Assembly (NCBI GenBank): GCA_018399255.1
Contig: JAGYPA010000012.1
Span: forward strand, 1-64,000
DNA from: Spirochaetales bacterium
GTDB taxonomy: Bacteria; Spirochaetota; Spirochaetia; JABMQR01
Reading direction: 5' to 3'
DNA: 64,000 nt
Every line of letters starts with the position of its first letter. Position 1 is the first letter of the stretch. The position numbers and the translations under genes are program-made. Below, one piece after another: positions 29,034 to 40,217 of the stretch. Under the pieces are notes generated by a model. The model saw only the letters and a program-made list of their open reading frames with translations, was not told the DNA's origin and did not search any database.

Positions 29034-30835
29034 CCTCGACCTCTTCCGAGCAGTACCATCAGTACGGCTATATCGGAATTTCGAACTCCCGATATTCTAG
29101 ACGCCTGACCTGCTGAAAGGGGACGGATACGTTCAAGCTTCTCCTTAGACTCATTTGAAATTCCCTCTATGGCACTGTAATCGTAATCAATGGGAATCTT
29201 AATTCGCTCCATACGGCTGAAACGACTTACCTGACGGTTCTGGCGGTCGATATAACCAGCGTACTTTATATCCAGTTCTACATGACGCAGAACCTCCGTA
29301 TCATAAACCGTAAGGTCCGGGATCTGACCGAATGCATCAGTTATGGATATCTCGGGATTCTTCAGATTCTGAAGCCAGTTTTTACCGTCAGCAGCATGCT
29401 TTCGCAGAAGCTCACGTATTTCATCACACTTACGGAGCTTTTCCGAGAGCCGATCCAGCCTTTCCCTTTTGCACAAGCCGATTTCAAAACCCTTAGGGGT
29501 CAGCCGCTGATCGGCCGTGTCATGCCGTAAATTCAGCCGATATTCAGCTCGCGAAGTGAACATGCGATACGGCTCTTCCGTACCTTTTGTGACCAGGTCA
29601 TCTACCAGGACACCTATGTAGGCCTCAGCACGTGAAAGAATAAGCGGATCACGATTCTGAAGCTTTCTGGCAGCATTTATTCCAGCCAGCAGTCCCTGTC
29701 CCGCAGCTTCTTCGTAACCGGAAGTCCCATTTGTCTGCCCTGCGGTAAACAGCCCGCTTATTCGTTTAGTCTCCAGACTGGGATAGAGCTGCGTAGGATC
29801 GAGATAATCATACTCCACCGCATACCCCGGACGCATTATCTCGGCATGCTCCAGACCGGGAACTGAATGAATAAATTTTTCCTGCACCGACTCGGGCAGC
29901 GAAGACGAAATTCCGTTCAGGTACATCTCCTCGGTATTCAAGCCCTCAGGTTCCACAAAGATCTGATGCCGGTCCCGATCGGGAAACTTGACAACCTTAT
30001 CCTCAATAGAAGGACAGTAGCGCGGTCCTATACCGGAAATTTTTCCGCTGAACAGAGGGGAGGTTCCGATGTTTTCTCTTATAACAGCATGCGTCACATT
30101 ATTGGTATGGGTAATCCAGCAGGGAGAGGAAGGGCGGCTGATAACATCTTCAGTGAAGGAAAATGGCTGCATAACTGAATCGCCGGGCTGCTCCTCCATT
30201 CGCGTAAAATCAAGCGAAGACTTTCTCACCCGGGCTGGAGTTCCGGTTTTCATTCTCCCGACCTGAAAACCCTTTTCTCTCAAGGCCCGACCAAGGCCTA
30301 TGGCTGCGGGTTCACCCAGTCTGCCGGAGGGTGATTCATAGGCACCGATAAAAATCCTTCCCTCCATAAATGTCCCGGTTGTTAGAACAACCACCCGGGA
30401 TCTGATATGGTGACCGCGTTCAGTAATTACTCCGGCTGCCGTATGTCCGCTGGAGTCCAGCAGGATATCAACCACGGTATCCTGGAAAATAGATAAGTTC
30501 TTTTCTGACTCAACCACATATTTCGCCAGCTGACTGTAGGCGAATTTGTCAGCCTGAGCCCGCGGAGCCTGCACAGCGGGTCCTCGACGCTGATTGAGTA
30601 TCCTGAATTGGATCATGGTATGATCGATAAGATGGCCCATCTGGCCGCCGAGAGCATCGATCTCCCGGACTATATTTCCTTTTGACAGTCCTCCTATAGC
30701 AGGATTACACGAAAGCCGCCCTATAGCATCCAGGCTCTGGGTAATTAACAGTGTGGAAAACTGGAGCCGTGACAAAGCAAGAGAAGCCTCTATCCCTGCA
30801 TGTCCGCCGCCAACTACAATTGCATCATATTCCAT
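29030..30835 (-). CDS. mnmG: tRNA uridine-5-carboxymethylaminomethyl enzyme MnmG
   Basis: [48 protein letters not shown]. Confidence 0.97.
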   Translation of the reverse strand: MEYDAIVVGGGHAGIEASLALSRLQFSTLLITQSLDAIGRLSCNPAIGGLSKGNIVREIDALGGQMGHLIDHTMIQFRILNQRRGPAVQAPRAQADKFAYSQLAKYVVESEKNLSIFQDTVVDILLDSSGHTAAGVITERGHHIRSRVVVLTTGTFMEGRIFIGAYESPSGRLGEPAAIGLGRALREKGFQVGRMKTGTPARVRKSSLDFTRMEEQPGDSVMQPFSFTEDVISRPSSPCWITHTNNVTHAVIRENIGTSPLFSGKISGIGPRYCPSIEDKVVKFPDRDRHQIFVEPEGLNTEEMYLNGISSSLPESVQEKFIHSVPGLEHAEIMRPGYAVEYDYLDPTQLYPSLETKRISGLFTAGQTNGTSGYEEAAGQGLLAGINAARKLQNRDPLILSRAEAYIGVLVDDLVTKGTEEPYRMFTSRAEYRLNLRHDTADQRLTPKGFEIGLCKRERLDRLSEKLRKCDEIRELLRKHAADGKNWLQNLKNPEISITDAFGQIPDLTVYDTEVLRHVELDIKYAGYIDRQNRQVSRFSRMERIKIPIDYDYSAIEGISNESKEKLERIRPLSAGQASRISGVRNSDIAVLMVLLGRGRG

Positions 30836-30909
30836 TGTATTCTCTTTATGTACATATCTTATAACAAGCTGGCAAAATGCATAATCCCTGAAAAATCCGG
30901 TATCTTCTG

Positions 30910-32277
30910 CTACTTGCCGACGCAGAATCCTGAAAATATCTTATCCAGTATATCCGCTGATGTTATTTCCCCGGTAATTTCTCCCAAAGCATCAATTGCT
31001 CCGGCTATTTCAGGTGCAGTTATATCGAGCGGCATTCGTTCATCAATACTATCAGCAGCAGCAGCAAGATATTCCGCAGCCTGTTCAAGCAGTTCTTTCT
31101 GCCTCAGCGAGTCTATCATACTATCCGTTTCCTGGGAAATATCTTTTCCCGCCAGTCTGGTTATTATTGCTTTTTCCAGATCAGCAAAGCCTGCTCCGGA
31201 TACAGCACTTACGGCTATACTCCCGGCCGGAGGTGCCTCATGAGAAATATCGGTTTTATTCCAGATCAGGAGAGTCGGGATATTTTTGAAGGTTTTTTGC
31301 AGATCTTTTTTTTCACCAGCCGCCAAACCCCGGCTTCCATCGATAAGATAGAGTACAAGATCTGCTGCTCCGGCTATTTTTTCACTCCGCCTGATCCCTT
31401 CGGCTTCTATCACATCTTCTGCGAAACGGTAGCCGGCTGTATCAAAAAGCCTTATTGGAACTCCCCTTACCGTTATCCATGATTCAATATAATCCCGTGT
31501 TGTCCCATGGATCTCGGATACTATCGATCGATCTTCCTTAAGGAAAAGATTGAATAGGGAGGACTTACCGGAATTGGTCCTGCCGGCAAGAACGACCCGG
31601 GCTCCTTCTGCATAGAGCCGCCCAGTCCTGTATGTTTCTGCAAGACGGGCAGCCGTTTGCTGGAGCAGGCGAAGGTGATCCGCCGGTATGGCAACCAGTT
31701 CCTCAATTTCATCTTCGGCATAATCCAGCTGAACTTCTACAGCGCTCAGCAGTTCAACCAACTGCTGCTTTACGGCATCAATTTCTCTGAATAAATTTCC
31801 AGAGAGTCGGCCGAGCGCGAGAGAATGGGCTTTTCTCGATTTTGCTGTAACCAGCTCCTGGACGGCCTCTGCCCGAGTCAGGTCCAGTTTGCCGTTAATA
31901 AAAGCCCGGAGAGTAAATTCTCCCGGCCGGGCATCTCGAAATCCGGCTGCATGAAGAATTTCCAATATCCGCTGAATTCCCGGCAGACTTCCATGACAGA
32001 ATATTTCTACACTATCCTGGCCGGTATAGCCGGAAGGGGCTCTGTAAACCGCAGCAGTCACTTCATCAACTGCTTCCCCTGTTGCAGGGTCACACATGAG
32101 AGCATACTGAATTGTTCCGCTCTCTGCTGCAGCTATGGCTTCCGAGCGTGAAAAACAGACTGATGCAGCTTCAATGCACCCGTTCCCGGAAGTTCTCACC
32201 GCAGCAAGAGCGCTCTCACCCCAGGGGGTAGCCAAAGCTGTTATCAGTTCATCGGTATCGTAATATCCTGTTTCCAT
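30910..32277 (-). CDS. mnmE: tRNA modification GTPase MnmE
   Basis: [43 protein letters not shown]-terminal CVGK. Confidence 0.96.
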   Translation of the reverse strand: METGYYDTDELITALATPWGESALAAVRTSGNGCIEAASVCFSRSEAIAAAESGTIQYALMCDPATGEAVDEVTAAVYRAPSGYTGQDSVEIFCHGSLPGIQRILEILHAAGFRDARPGEFTLRAFINGKLDLTRAEAVQELVTAKSRKAHSLALGRLSGNLFREIDAVKQQLVELLSAVEVQLDYAEDEIEELVAIPADHLRLLQQTAARLAETYRTGRLYAEGARVVLAGRTNSGKSSLFNLFLKEDRSIVSEIHGTTRDYIESWITVRGVPIRLFDTAGYRFAEDVIEAEGIRRSEKIAGAADLVLYLIDGSRGLAAGEKKDLQKTFKNIPTLLIWNKTDISHEAPPAGSIAVSAVSGAGFADLEKAIITRLAGKDISQETDSMIDSLRQKELLEQAAEYLAAAADSIDERMPLDITAPEIAGAIDALGEITGEITSADILDKIFSGFCVGK

Positions 32278-32446
32278 TGAAAGCAGTATAATTCACCGGT
32301 ACATTTCGATCAATAGCGGCATGTCTGCAGAATTTCTTCAGCTTTATTCTAAAATACCACTCTCTCACTGTTGCCTGAATTCAAAAATTTGGACATATTT
32401 CAAATCATCAGTGCTGGTTATCAAAACGGGAAAAGGTGGTTATGCT

Positions 32447-33292
32447 ATGAAATTTATCGGTGCTCACGTAAGTGCTTCCGGCGGCCTGTTCAACGCCCCC
32501 CTTAATGCCAGGGACATTGGAGCTTCTGCCTTTGCCATGTTCACAAAGAACCAACGGCAGTGGAAGGCATCACCCTTGACTGCTGACGATATAAGGGCTT
32601 TCAAGGATTCGATGAAAACCTGCGGATATACCGCTGCGCAAGTTCTTCCTCATGACAGTTATCTTATCAATCTTGGCAATCCAGACCGTGAAAAGCGGAA
32701 AAAAAGTCTCGGCTCATTCATTCATGAACTGGAGCGGGTAAGCCTGCTGGGTCTGGATCGGCTCAATTTCCATCCAGGAGCATATCTAGACGGGGATCCT
32801 GAAGCTGCTTTACTCTTTATTGCCGAAGGGATTGATGAAGCTTTACATGCTGTAGAGGGAGTTTTTGCGGTTATTGAGAATACGGCTGGTCAGGGTTCGG
32901 CCTTGGGAAGAACTTTCGAAGAAATAGCCGCCATTATAGAGCATGTCAATCAAAAGGAACGGGTCGGCGTCTGTCTCGATACTTGTCATGCATTTGCAGC
33001 CGGTTATGATATTCGGAGCCGGGAAGCATATGAAGAGACTATGAGTCGTTTCGGCAATCTTATTGGATTTGATAAATTAATGGGAATGCATCTAAATGAT
33101 GCAAAAAGCACCTTTGAAAGTCGGGTTGACCGCCACAACAGCCTCGGAAAGGGAAATATCGGATTAGAGCCGTTCAAATTTATAATGCAGGATGACCGTA
33201 CCGACAATATACCCCTGATCCTGGAAACTATCGTACCTGAACTCTGGCCGGAAGAAATTGCCGTCCTGAAAGAAATGGCCAAAAATGAGTAG
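32447..33292 (+). CDS. nfo: Endonuclease IV
   Basis: [75 protein letters not shown]. Confidence 0.95.
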   Translation: MKFIGAHVSASGGLFNAPLNARDIGASAFAMFTKNQRQWKASPLTADDIRAFKDSMKTCGYTAAQVLPHDSYLINLGNPDREKRKKSLGSFIHELERVSLLGLDRLNFHPGAYLDGDPEAALLFIAEGIDEALHAVEGVFAVIENTAGQGSALGRTFEEIAAIIEHVNQKERVGVCLDTCHAFAAGYDIRSREAYEETMSRFGNLIGFDKLMGMHLNDAKSTFESRVDRHNSLGKGNIGLEPFKFIMQDDRTDNIPLILETIVPELWPEEIAVLKEMAKNE

Positions 33293-34055
33293 CTGCAGCA
33301 TGCATGATTTTTTTTCAGCGCCGCTTATCTTCGGGCATCGCGGATACTCCTCTCTTGCACCGGAAAATACCCTGTCTGCGTTCTCTCTCTGTGCAGAAAA
33401 GGGAATTGCCGGAATAGAGCTCGATGTTCAGTTTTGCAAGTCCGGAGAGCTGGTTGTCTTTCATGATTTCACCCTTGAGCGAATAACCGGTGCCGCAGGA
33501 AACATCTCTGATATCAACTATACGGAATTACGCAGCTTTGATGCAGGAAGTCACTTCGATTCCAGTTTTTCCCACGAGCGTATTCCGCTTCTCGAGGATC
33601 TGTTCAAGGAATTCGGATCCCGCTTTCATTACGACATCGAACTGAAAGACAAAGGTAAAAAGGACAATGGACTGGCTGGAGCGGTTTTGGAATTGCTTCG
33701 GAAGTACTCTCTGGAATCATTTTGCCTGGTATCTTCTTTCAATCCGTTTCAGGTCAGAGCCTTCCGGAAATCTTGTGCAGGCACTATTCCCACTGCTGTC
33801 ATTTATGCTGATACGCCAAAACTGCCGCGCTGGCTGCGCCACGGAAAAGGCCGCTACGTTGCCGGATGTTCAGCACTGAAACCTCATTATTCCCTTATTA
33901 CCGAGGCTGTGATACGGCGGGACCATCAGAAAAGGGGATTCCCTGTTATAGCGTGGACTGTTGATGATCGTGATGAAGCCGGACGTTTGTCAGCTCTTGG
34001 TATCGATGGAATTATATCCAATGATCCGGGTAAGCTTTGCGGGGTGTTTTCATAG
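33285..34055 (+). CDS. Glycerophosphodiester phosphodiesterase
   Basis: [54 protein letters not shown]. Confidence 0.93.
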   Translation: MSSCSMHDFFSAPLIFGHRGYSSLAPENTLSAFSLCAEKGIAGIELDVQFCKSGELVVFHDFTLERITGAAGNISDINYTELRSFDAGSHFDSSFSHERIPLLEDLFKEFGSRFHYDIELKDKGKKDNGLAGAVLELLRKYSLESFCLVSSFNPFQVRAFRKSCAGTIPTAVIYADTPKLPRWLRHGKGRYVAGCSALKPHYSLITEAVIRRDHQKRGFPVIAWTVDDRDEAGRLSALGIDGIISNDPGKLCGVFS

Positions 34056-34065
34056 GAGCCTGATT

Positions 34066-35601
34066 TTACCGGAGCAAACTCAGCATATAATCGGCTGCTA
34101 TTTCTCCAAAACGTCTTAATGAGGCTGCAGCTGCACTATTACTGTCAAAGTCAGTTCCATTTGCCGCCAGAATCCCACTATCTCCAATAGTATCTCCACT
34201 TTCAAGATGGAATGCCCTGACTTTGCCTTTAGTTGTTGCGATATACCCGGATCCGCTTTTCACCATTGAGGTAATACCCGCTGTTCCAACCACGCCAACG
34301 CTAACCAGATTATCGTAGGTTCTCTGCATCCGCTCAATTACTTGCTCTTCAGTGTAATCTGTCAGACTGCCGTTATTAAAGGCATCAAGAAAAATCGGAC
34401 TGGCTGTGTATCCGTCATCCTGGATCATCTCTATCATTCGCTCTAATCCCGGATGGGTCTGGATCAACCTGCCGCTCGCATCATATTCCAACAGGGATAG
34501 AGCCAGCCTGTTTCCTGTTATGGATGATACTATAGAGTAAGAAAAATTCAAACTGACAGCTTCTGCCGCTTTCTTTACTTCTTTGAGCATAGGGTTATCG
34601 GGGCCGACCGCTTTTTCAAGCTTGCTGACAGGTCCCGACAGATCAAGAAAAAAACTTACAGCACCGTCCCCCCTGAATCCCGGATGATCTGTGCTGAACT
34701 GAATTTGTCCATTATTGCCGGTTATCAGAGTTTTCTGCGTAAGCCGTATTTCACCGCTGGAATTCTTAATGGGAAATTCCGCCACAAAAACTGCTCCGGG
34801 GATTTTGGTGGCAAACAGCCCGTCGCCACGGGTCAGCTGAAGAGTTATCGTCCCTGATGATTTATCTGAGGCAGTTTCCTGAAGCCTGAAGTTTTCAAGA
34901 ACCTGAAGAACTTTATTCATGGTTTGAATATACTGGCCTGCTGCTGTGGCTAAAGTTGAAACATGTGCCTGAACGGCCGCTTCGAGATATAATCGTACAG
35001 CAGTGTAGTCATCTTTACGGCTCAGAGCGGTTTCAGCCTGCCGAAGGGGCTGATCTATAAGCTGGGCTGCACTGCGGGCCGATTCAATATTTTCCCGTAC
35101 AAGCTCGCTGATTACTTTCCTGTCGGCCTGAGCAAGCAGGTGAATGGTAACTTCCGATTCTTCGGTTACCGTTTCAATCTCATCAATAATTGTCAGGGTA
35201 AGCTCGGGAACTGCATAGGTATCAAAAAGTTCCTGTTTATATGATTCAGTGACGGAATACCTCAGAAACGATGAAACCTCGGTAAGAAGATCCTCTGCTG
35301 CCGCTGCACGGGCTGCTTCATCATCTCCGCCGTTATCGGTTCCTTTTCCGGTAAAATAGAGCAGCTGCAAATTACCTGAAGGTGTCTGGAAAGTCCAAAG
35401 CGGAACTCCTTCAATATTTGCCTTATAAGTGTTAATCAGCGTTGAGCATGCGGAAAAAAACATGACTATAAGCACTATACAGACGATGAGGATTTTGTTT
35501 TTTTTCTCGGTAGTAAAAAAAAATAATCTCACGATTCTTTCCACCCTGCCTTTGAATAACAAGACCCTTCTGAATAGATTATGTTCTAACGGGGTAATCA
35601 C
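34066..35601 (-). CDS. Lipoprotein-like envelope protein (LPP20-like N-terminal part)
   Basis: Long cytoplasmic N-terminus, TM, lipobox-like FFSACS; GTG start overlapping stop of 35598..36977. Confidence 0.5.
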   Translation of the reverse strand: MITPLEHNLFRRVLLFKGRVERIVRLFFFTTEKKNKILIVCIVLIVMFFSACSTLINTYKANIEGVPLWTFQTPSGNLQLLYFTGKGTDNGGDDEAARAAAAEDLLTEVSSFLRYSVTESYKQELFDTYAVPELTLTIIDEIETVTEESEVTIHLLAQADRKVISELVRENIESARSAAQLIDQPLRQAETALSRKDDYTAVRLYLEAAVQAHVSTLATAAGQYIQTMNKVLQVLENFRLQETASDKSSGTITLQLTRGDGLFATKIPGAVFVAEFPIKNSSGEIRLTQKTLITGNNGQIQFSTDHPGFRGDGAVSFFLDLSGPVSKLEKAVGPDNPMLKEVKKAAEAVSLNFSYSIVSSITGNRLALSLLEYDASGRLIQTHPGLERMIEMIQDDGYTASPIFLDAFNNGSLTDYTEEQVIERMQRTYDNLVSVGVVGTAGITSMVKSGSGYIATTKGKVRAFHLESGDTIGDSGILAANGTDFDSNSAAAASLRRFGEIAADYMLSLLR

Positions 35602-36977
35602 CAGGTTGGATGCAAAGTTACACCCATAGCGGCTGAAAACGCTGTATGCACGGGAACTATGCCCTCTGCAGTGTATAACTGCTCAAACCTCCCTTTAAGG
35701 AACACCTCACATTCACCAGTGAGAAACCATGATCCACCGGCACCGAACCGATTGCCTGAAACAAAGCCGTCAGATACCGGCGGTGTCTGGTTCCAACTTA
35801 TCAGGTACCCGAAAATAATTCCAGCATCGAGCTGCAGCCTGAATCTGTCAATAATTTTCCACCCCGTGGGATTTAAGCGACTTCCAGGAATAATCCGGTA
35901 GGCATAACCGACACCGCCTAGAACGGCAAAACTCGAAGCATCATGCTTCAGCAGTGCTCCAATGCTTCCCTGCATGCGCAATCCAGTACTGAATGAGGGG
36001 TTGATGTTGAAAAAAGTCCCCACAGCGCCGGTTCCTATTGCTATTTCTGCGGATATTTCAATGTCCGCGACTGCTGCGGGTGTAACCGCCATTCCTGGTA
36101 CAACCGTGCTGTCAGCGTAGAGAATACGGAGCTCTGCCGCATGGTTTCGATCCATACCAATGTTTGAAGTCTGGTCTGGCCCGGCAGGTAACGGAATTGT
36201 CCGCTGAACCTCTGCCAGGCCAAGTACAGCTCCGGATCCTGTGGAAATCTGGTAAAGTGAGCCTTCCGCTCCGGCTGCCTCAGATTCTGAAAGCAGCATC
36301 CATGCTGATCGATTAAAGATTTCGCTGATTTTCAGCTGCGGGCCGGGAAGCGGCAATTCAACAATCAGGGATGATATTCCATATCGCAGGTTCTTCACAG
36401 CCCGCCTGACTGCTTCCTCAGAACTGATGCCCTGACCCAGAAGACCAAAAGAACGCTCATAACCAATTTCTTTGCCGTCAGCATTGAGCAATGCCGAAAG
36501 CTGCACCTCAGCCTGAAACAAAAAAGTGTCAACGGGAGCTGCTTCACTGGTTTTAAGTATTTGAGGGACTGTTTCTACCGATATATCTGTGAGAAAAAGA
36601 GTCAGCAAAAGCTGGTTTTCAACGATTGTTTTTGTCTGAACATCTTCAGCAGAATCGGGATAGTCAAGAGATACTTCAACAAATCTTGCTGCTGCAGCAA
36701 GTGCATCCTTAAACTCTTTGCCAATCTCAGAGACTGCCAGGTCTGCCGCAATTCGATAAAATTCTGCTCCGGCAGATGCTCCATTATCAGAGAACAAGTC
36801 CGGTATTGCAATCTGCACTACAGCCGTCGGTTTCACGGGGAATTCGAGCGTCCTGTCGATAACACCTTGCGTGTTTTCTGCCGCATGAATACTTAACGGA
36901 AGGATTATCAGGAAAAAAAGAGCCTTGACCAGCTTGCTGAGGGCGATTATGCAGGTATTCCTGAATCTGCAGTGCAC
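35598..36977 (-). CDS. Exported protein, possibly CsgG/LpoB-like N-half plus beta-rich C-half
   Basis: Signal peptide KLVKALFFLIILPLSIHAAEN; beta-rich C-terminal region ending ...HTAFSAAMGVTLHPTW. Confidence 0.5.
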   Translation of the reverse strand: MHCRFRNTCIIALSKLVKALFFLIILPLSIHAAENTQGVIDRTLEFPVKPTAVVQIAIPDLFSDNGASAGAEFYRIAADLAVSEIGKEFKDALAAAARFVEVSLDYPDSAEDVQTKTIVENQLLLTLFLTDISVETVPQILKTSEAAPVDTFLFQAEVQLSALLNADGKEIGYERSFGLLGQGISSEEAVRRAVKNLRYGISSLIVELPLPGPQLKISEIFNRSAWMLLSESEAAGAEGSLYQISTGSGAVLGLAEVQRTIPLPAGPDQTSNIGMDRNHAAELRILYADSTVVPGMAVTPAAVADIEISAEIAIGTGAVGTFFNINPSFSTGLRMQGSIGALLKHDASSFAVLGGVGYAYRIIPGSRLNPTGWKIIDRFRLQLDAGIIFGYLISWNQTPPVSDGFVSGNRFGAGGSWFLTGECEVFLKGRFEQLYTAEGIVPVHTAFSAAMGVTLHPTW

Positions 36978-38279
36978 TTACTGCTCCTTGCCCCACAATA
37001 AAATCAGTTCCCTGATCATCAGGGCTGCTTCAGTCATGACTGACAGTGCAGCCCATTCATACCGGCTGTGATAGTTATGCCCACCGGTAAAAATATTCGG
37101 GGCAGGAATTCCTTTCTCACATAATCGAGCCCCATCTGTGCCGCCGCGGATAATTTCATGGTGAAGCGGGATGTCAAGGTTTGCTGCAGCTTCGTCCAGT
37201 TTCTGCATAACTAGCGGATCTGCAGCTATATGCTCCCGCATGTTCAGATACTGCAGCTTATAGGACAGCGTAACCTGGCCGCCGGGATAGAGGGCTTCCA
37301 GAGCTTCAGCCATGCTTTCCAGTGCTTTCCTCCGTCTCGTTATTTGATCAAACTCAAAATCCCTGAGATAAATCGTGACCTTTGCCGATTCTGCGGTACC
37401 GGATATTTCCAGAGGGCAGTAATACCCGTATCTTCCGTCTGTCGCCTCCGGGCTTTCTGTCCGGGGCAGCATAGCAATAAAGGAACTTGCCATGGTAACA
37501 GCATTTACCAACCGGCCGCGGGCTGATCCCAGATGATACATGACTCCAGTGAATGTTATGTCTACTTTTGCTGCATTGAAGCATTCAGCTTCGACATGCC
37601 CCCGTTCACTTCCGTCCATGGTATAGCAGCACCGGGACTTAAGCTTTTCGACAGGAAACAGATCCATACCGGTTCCTGTCTCCTCGTCCGGGGTAAATAT
37701 CAGTTCTACTGCACCGTGCTCAAGTTCGGGATGCTGCATGAAGTATTCAGCCGCGGCCATTATCTGCGCAGCTCCTGCCTTGTCATCGGCCCCCAGCAGA
37801 GTGCTGCCGTCTGTGGTTATCAGGGTATCTCCGACATACTTGAGCATTTCAGGATTATCTGATGGAGAAAGAACCCACGTGCTGCCCAGAGGGATATCTC
37901 TACCATCATAATTATCAATAACATTTGGATTAACATTCTTTCCGCTCATATCGCCGGCAGTATCGACATGTGCCATAAAACCAATTACCGGAGCAACCTT
38001 GCCTTCAGGAAGGGTTGACGGCAGGCGGGCTATAAGATAGCCGTGTTCAGTCAGTTCTAGATCGTTGATACCGATCTGCTTAAGTTCCTCCTCAATAATG
38101 TGCAGGAGTTCCCATTGCCCCGGGGTTGTCGGCTTATCGGTTCCATGGATATCTGACTGCGTATCTATCCGTACGTATCTGAGAAACCGTTCCAATATGG
38201 ACTGTTCAAAAGCTGCTGTTTCTTTCTCTGTCATTTCCTTCTCTGCTGTTTCTTTCTCTGTCATTTCTTTCTCTGTCAT
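36978..38279 (-). CDS. pepT: Peptidase T
   Basis: RFLRYVRIDTQSD, PVIGFMAHVDTAGDMSG, LLGADDKAGAAQIM, FTPDEETGTG, IRGGTDGARLCEKGIPAPNIFTGG. Start ambiguous because several ATGs lie in the N-terminal repeat. Confidence 0.93.
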   Translation of the reverse strand: MTEKEMTEKETAEKEMTEKETAAFEQSILERFLRYVRIDTQSDIHGTDKPTTPGQWELLHIIEEELKQIGINDLELTEHGYLIARLPSTLPEGKVAPVIGFMAHVDTAGDMSGKNVNPNVIDNYDGRDIPLGSTWVLSPSDNPEMLKYVGDTLITTDGSTLLGADDKAGAAQIMAAAEYFMQHPELEHGAVELIFTPDEETGTGMDLFPVEKLKSRCCYTMDGSERGHVEAECFNAAKVDITFTGVMYHLGSARGRLVNAVTMASSFIAMLPRTESPEATDGRYGYYCPLEISGTAESAKVTIYLRDFEFDQITRRRKALESMAEALEALYPGGQVTLSYKLQYLNMREHIAADPLVMQKLDEAAANLDIPLHHEIIRGGTDGARLCEKGIPAPNIFTGGHNYHSRYEWAALSVMTEAALMIRELILLWGKEQ

Positions 38280-38991
38280 TCCCAAGCTCCTGCAGGTATT
38301 CAGATCCGGTATTATTTCCAGAATGCATAATGCTATCCTGATGCAAGGTTCTAAAACTTTCAAGTACGGGTTCTGCAGTTATTGGTAATAATTTTACTTC
38401 CGATTCAGCAGGTCGAAATTGGCACAATCCCAGCATTACTGCCAGGCGGGTCATATCAGCAAGATTGGAGCTCCCCGTTTTCCGTGAAATATTCCTATGA
38501 TGAACATCCACTGTCCCTACGGATATTTTCAGTTCCATGGCAATTACCTTTCGGCTGAAACCCATACAAAGCCGTTTGATCACCTGAATCTCCCTCACTG
38601 TCAGCTTATATTGTATATCAGCCAATAATTCAGGAATTACACCTTCAGCAATTTTAACCCCGTCATGTTCGGAATCGAGGAGGGCATAGTATATCTGATT
38701 AAGCGGGGCTATCGATTTGAGATCAGCTGCCCTGAAATTTTTTCCCCGCACCAGTAAAATCCAAATAGTCGGGTTGAGAGAACGAATCCGACTGACCAGC
38801 ACACCGGCTCCGACTCCCATTTGATTCAAGTCGATTATCACCAGCCTGATTGAGCGATCCCCGGCATGATCAATGAGAACCTGATACTGAAAAGTACAGC
38901 AAACAAGTTGGGCCGCCCAATTTTGATCAACTATCCCCTGAAGTAATCGTCTTACCGTCCGCCGTCTGGAGAAAACCACTACTGGAATCAT
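38206..38991 (-). CDS. LuxR-type response-regulator-like transcription factor with atypical receiver
   Basis: C-terminal LTVREIQVIKRLCMGFSRKVIAMELKISVGTVDVHHRNISRKTG = LuxR HTH; N-terminal receiver-like fold. Confidence 0.8.
   Translation of the reverse strand: MIPVVVFSRRRTVRRLLQGIVDQNWAAQLVCCTFQYQVLIDHAGDRSIRLVIIDLNQMGVGAGVLVSRIRSLNPTIWILLVRGKNFRAADLKSIAPLNQIYYALLDSEHDGVKIAEGVIPELLADIQYKLTVREIQVIKRLCMGFSRKVIAMELKISVGTVDVHHRNISRKTGSSNLADMTRLAVMLGLCQFRPAESEVKLLPITAEPVLESFRTLHQDSIMHSGNNTGSEYLQELGNDRERNDRERNSREGNDRERNSSF
38221..38280. repeat. 4 x 15-bp tandem repeat in the overlap of luxR-like and pepT genes
   Basis: TCTTTCTCTGTCATT at 38221, 38251, 38266; variant TCCTTCTCTGCTGTT at 38236. Confidence 0.97.
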
Positions 38992-39012
38992 CTGCTGCTC
39001 CTTTAACAGATT

Positions 39013-39042
39013 TTTCCCGCCCTGCTGCCGCAGGGCGGGAAA
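39013..39042. other. Strong 13-bp stem-loop in 5' leader of luxR-like gene
   Basis: TTTCCCGCCCTGC-TGCC-GCAGGGCGGGAAA; minus-strand hairpin lies directly upstream of RBS region (AAAGGAGCAGCAGATG). Confidence 0.85.
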
Positions 39043-39219
39043 GTCATATGAGACACAAAAACTTTTTTATTTTTCTCACTTTTTCCGGCTTATCAAGACA
39101 TGCTTAAATAGGAATGCACCGAATTCTCTGGTTTTTTATTATACATCCTGCATGATGATTAATAAACAATTTTCTGCTAAAAAATGGTACCAGCTTCCAA
39201 CATACGCGCTCCATCTTTT

Positions 39220-40068
39220 TTATAATTCGTAGACTTCAATCATAGTTCTCAGCATATCTATCGCCTGGTAAATGGCAAAAACTCCCAGGATTATTCCAGT
39301 ACTGACCGGGTTAAGCTCCATCGATGTCGCCATCGAAATAACTGATGTTGCCAGTGCATAACTGACTTTCGGTTCAGAGGCAACATCTTTGAGCCACTGC
39401 TCGAACGTTTCCATGGTATCCCCGCCGAATTTATAATAGCGCCAGATGGCCATTACGGTTACGGCCACAGCTCCTGCAGCTACGCTTACAGCTGCTGCTG
39501 CAGAGATTTTTCCAAAAATCATGAATTTCGGCATGAATGCATAAACGACGGCGGCAGTCAGAAGCACAATACTTCTGGCTACAAGCTGCTGCATATCACG
39601 CATGAAATCTTCCTTATACTCTTCCTTGAGTTCCCGGGATCCTTCATCAATAATCCGGTCAAAGTCTTTTCGTACTGCATCAGCATCGGTCAGCAGCTCA
39701 TTGTACACTTCAGCTGGAAGCAGCTGCCGTGCCCGTTCAAGAACTTCATCAACATCGCCGGTCACAGCTGCTGAATAGCTGAAAGAAAGATATTCCAAAC
39801 CTTTCTCCTCATTACGGAGTCCGGCTATTACATCTTCCGGAGCTATCGATTCCCCGAAGCCCGCGTCCCTTGCAGCTGCCTCCTGCTCAAGATGCGGTGC
39901 TATAGCATCCCACTGGTCAATAATAACAGCCTGCATTCCTTCTTCCATAATCTCCTGCGAATAGCCTGCCTCATGAACATTTCCACCTGCAAGAGAACAT
40001 CCTGCAAGAGAAACTGCCAACAGCAGACTAAGACTCTTTTTGCCGAATTCTGCAACCTTTTTCTTCAT
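39220..40068 (-). CDS. Lipoprotein of unknown function with internal hydrophobic segments
   Basis: Lipobox VSLAGCS; central and C-terminal TM-like stretches. Confidence 0.55.
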   Translation of the reverse strand: MKKKVAEFGKKSLSLLLAVSLAGCSLAGGNVHEAGYSQEIMEEGMQAVIIDQWDAIAPHLEQEAAARDAGFGESIAPEDVIAGLRNEEKGLEYLSFSYSAAVTGDVDEVLERARQLLPAEVYNELLTDADAVRKDFDRIIDEGSRELKEEYKEDFMRDMQQLVARSIVLLTAAVVYAFMPKFMIFGKISAAAAVSVAAGAVAVTVMAIWRYYKFGGDTMETFEQWLKDVASEPKVSYALATSVISMATSMELNPVSTGIILGVFAIYQAIDMLRTMIEVYEL

Positions 40069-40217
40069 ATTCCTCTCCTAACGAATTTGTATCTTCTGCG
40101 GCTTGGGAGAGTTCCTGCATAATCCCGGAAAGCGTATGCAATCCCGGGCATAAAGTAATAGTACCTGCCATTTTGCCGGCAGCCGTCCGGGGGCATAAAC
40201 GGCTGGCCGCCAGTCCC

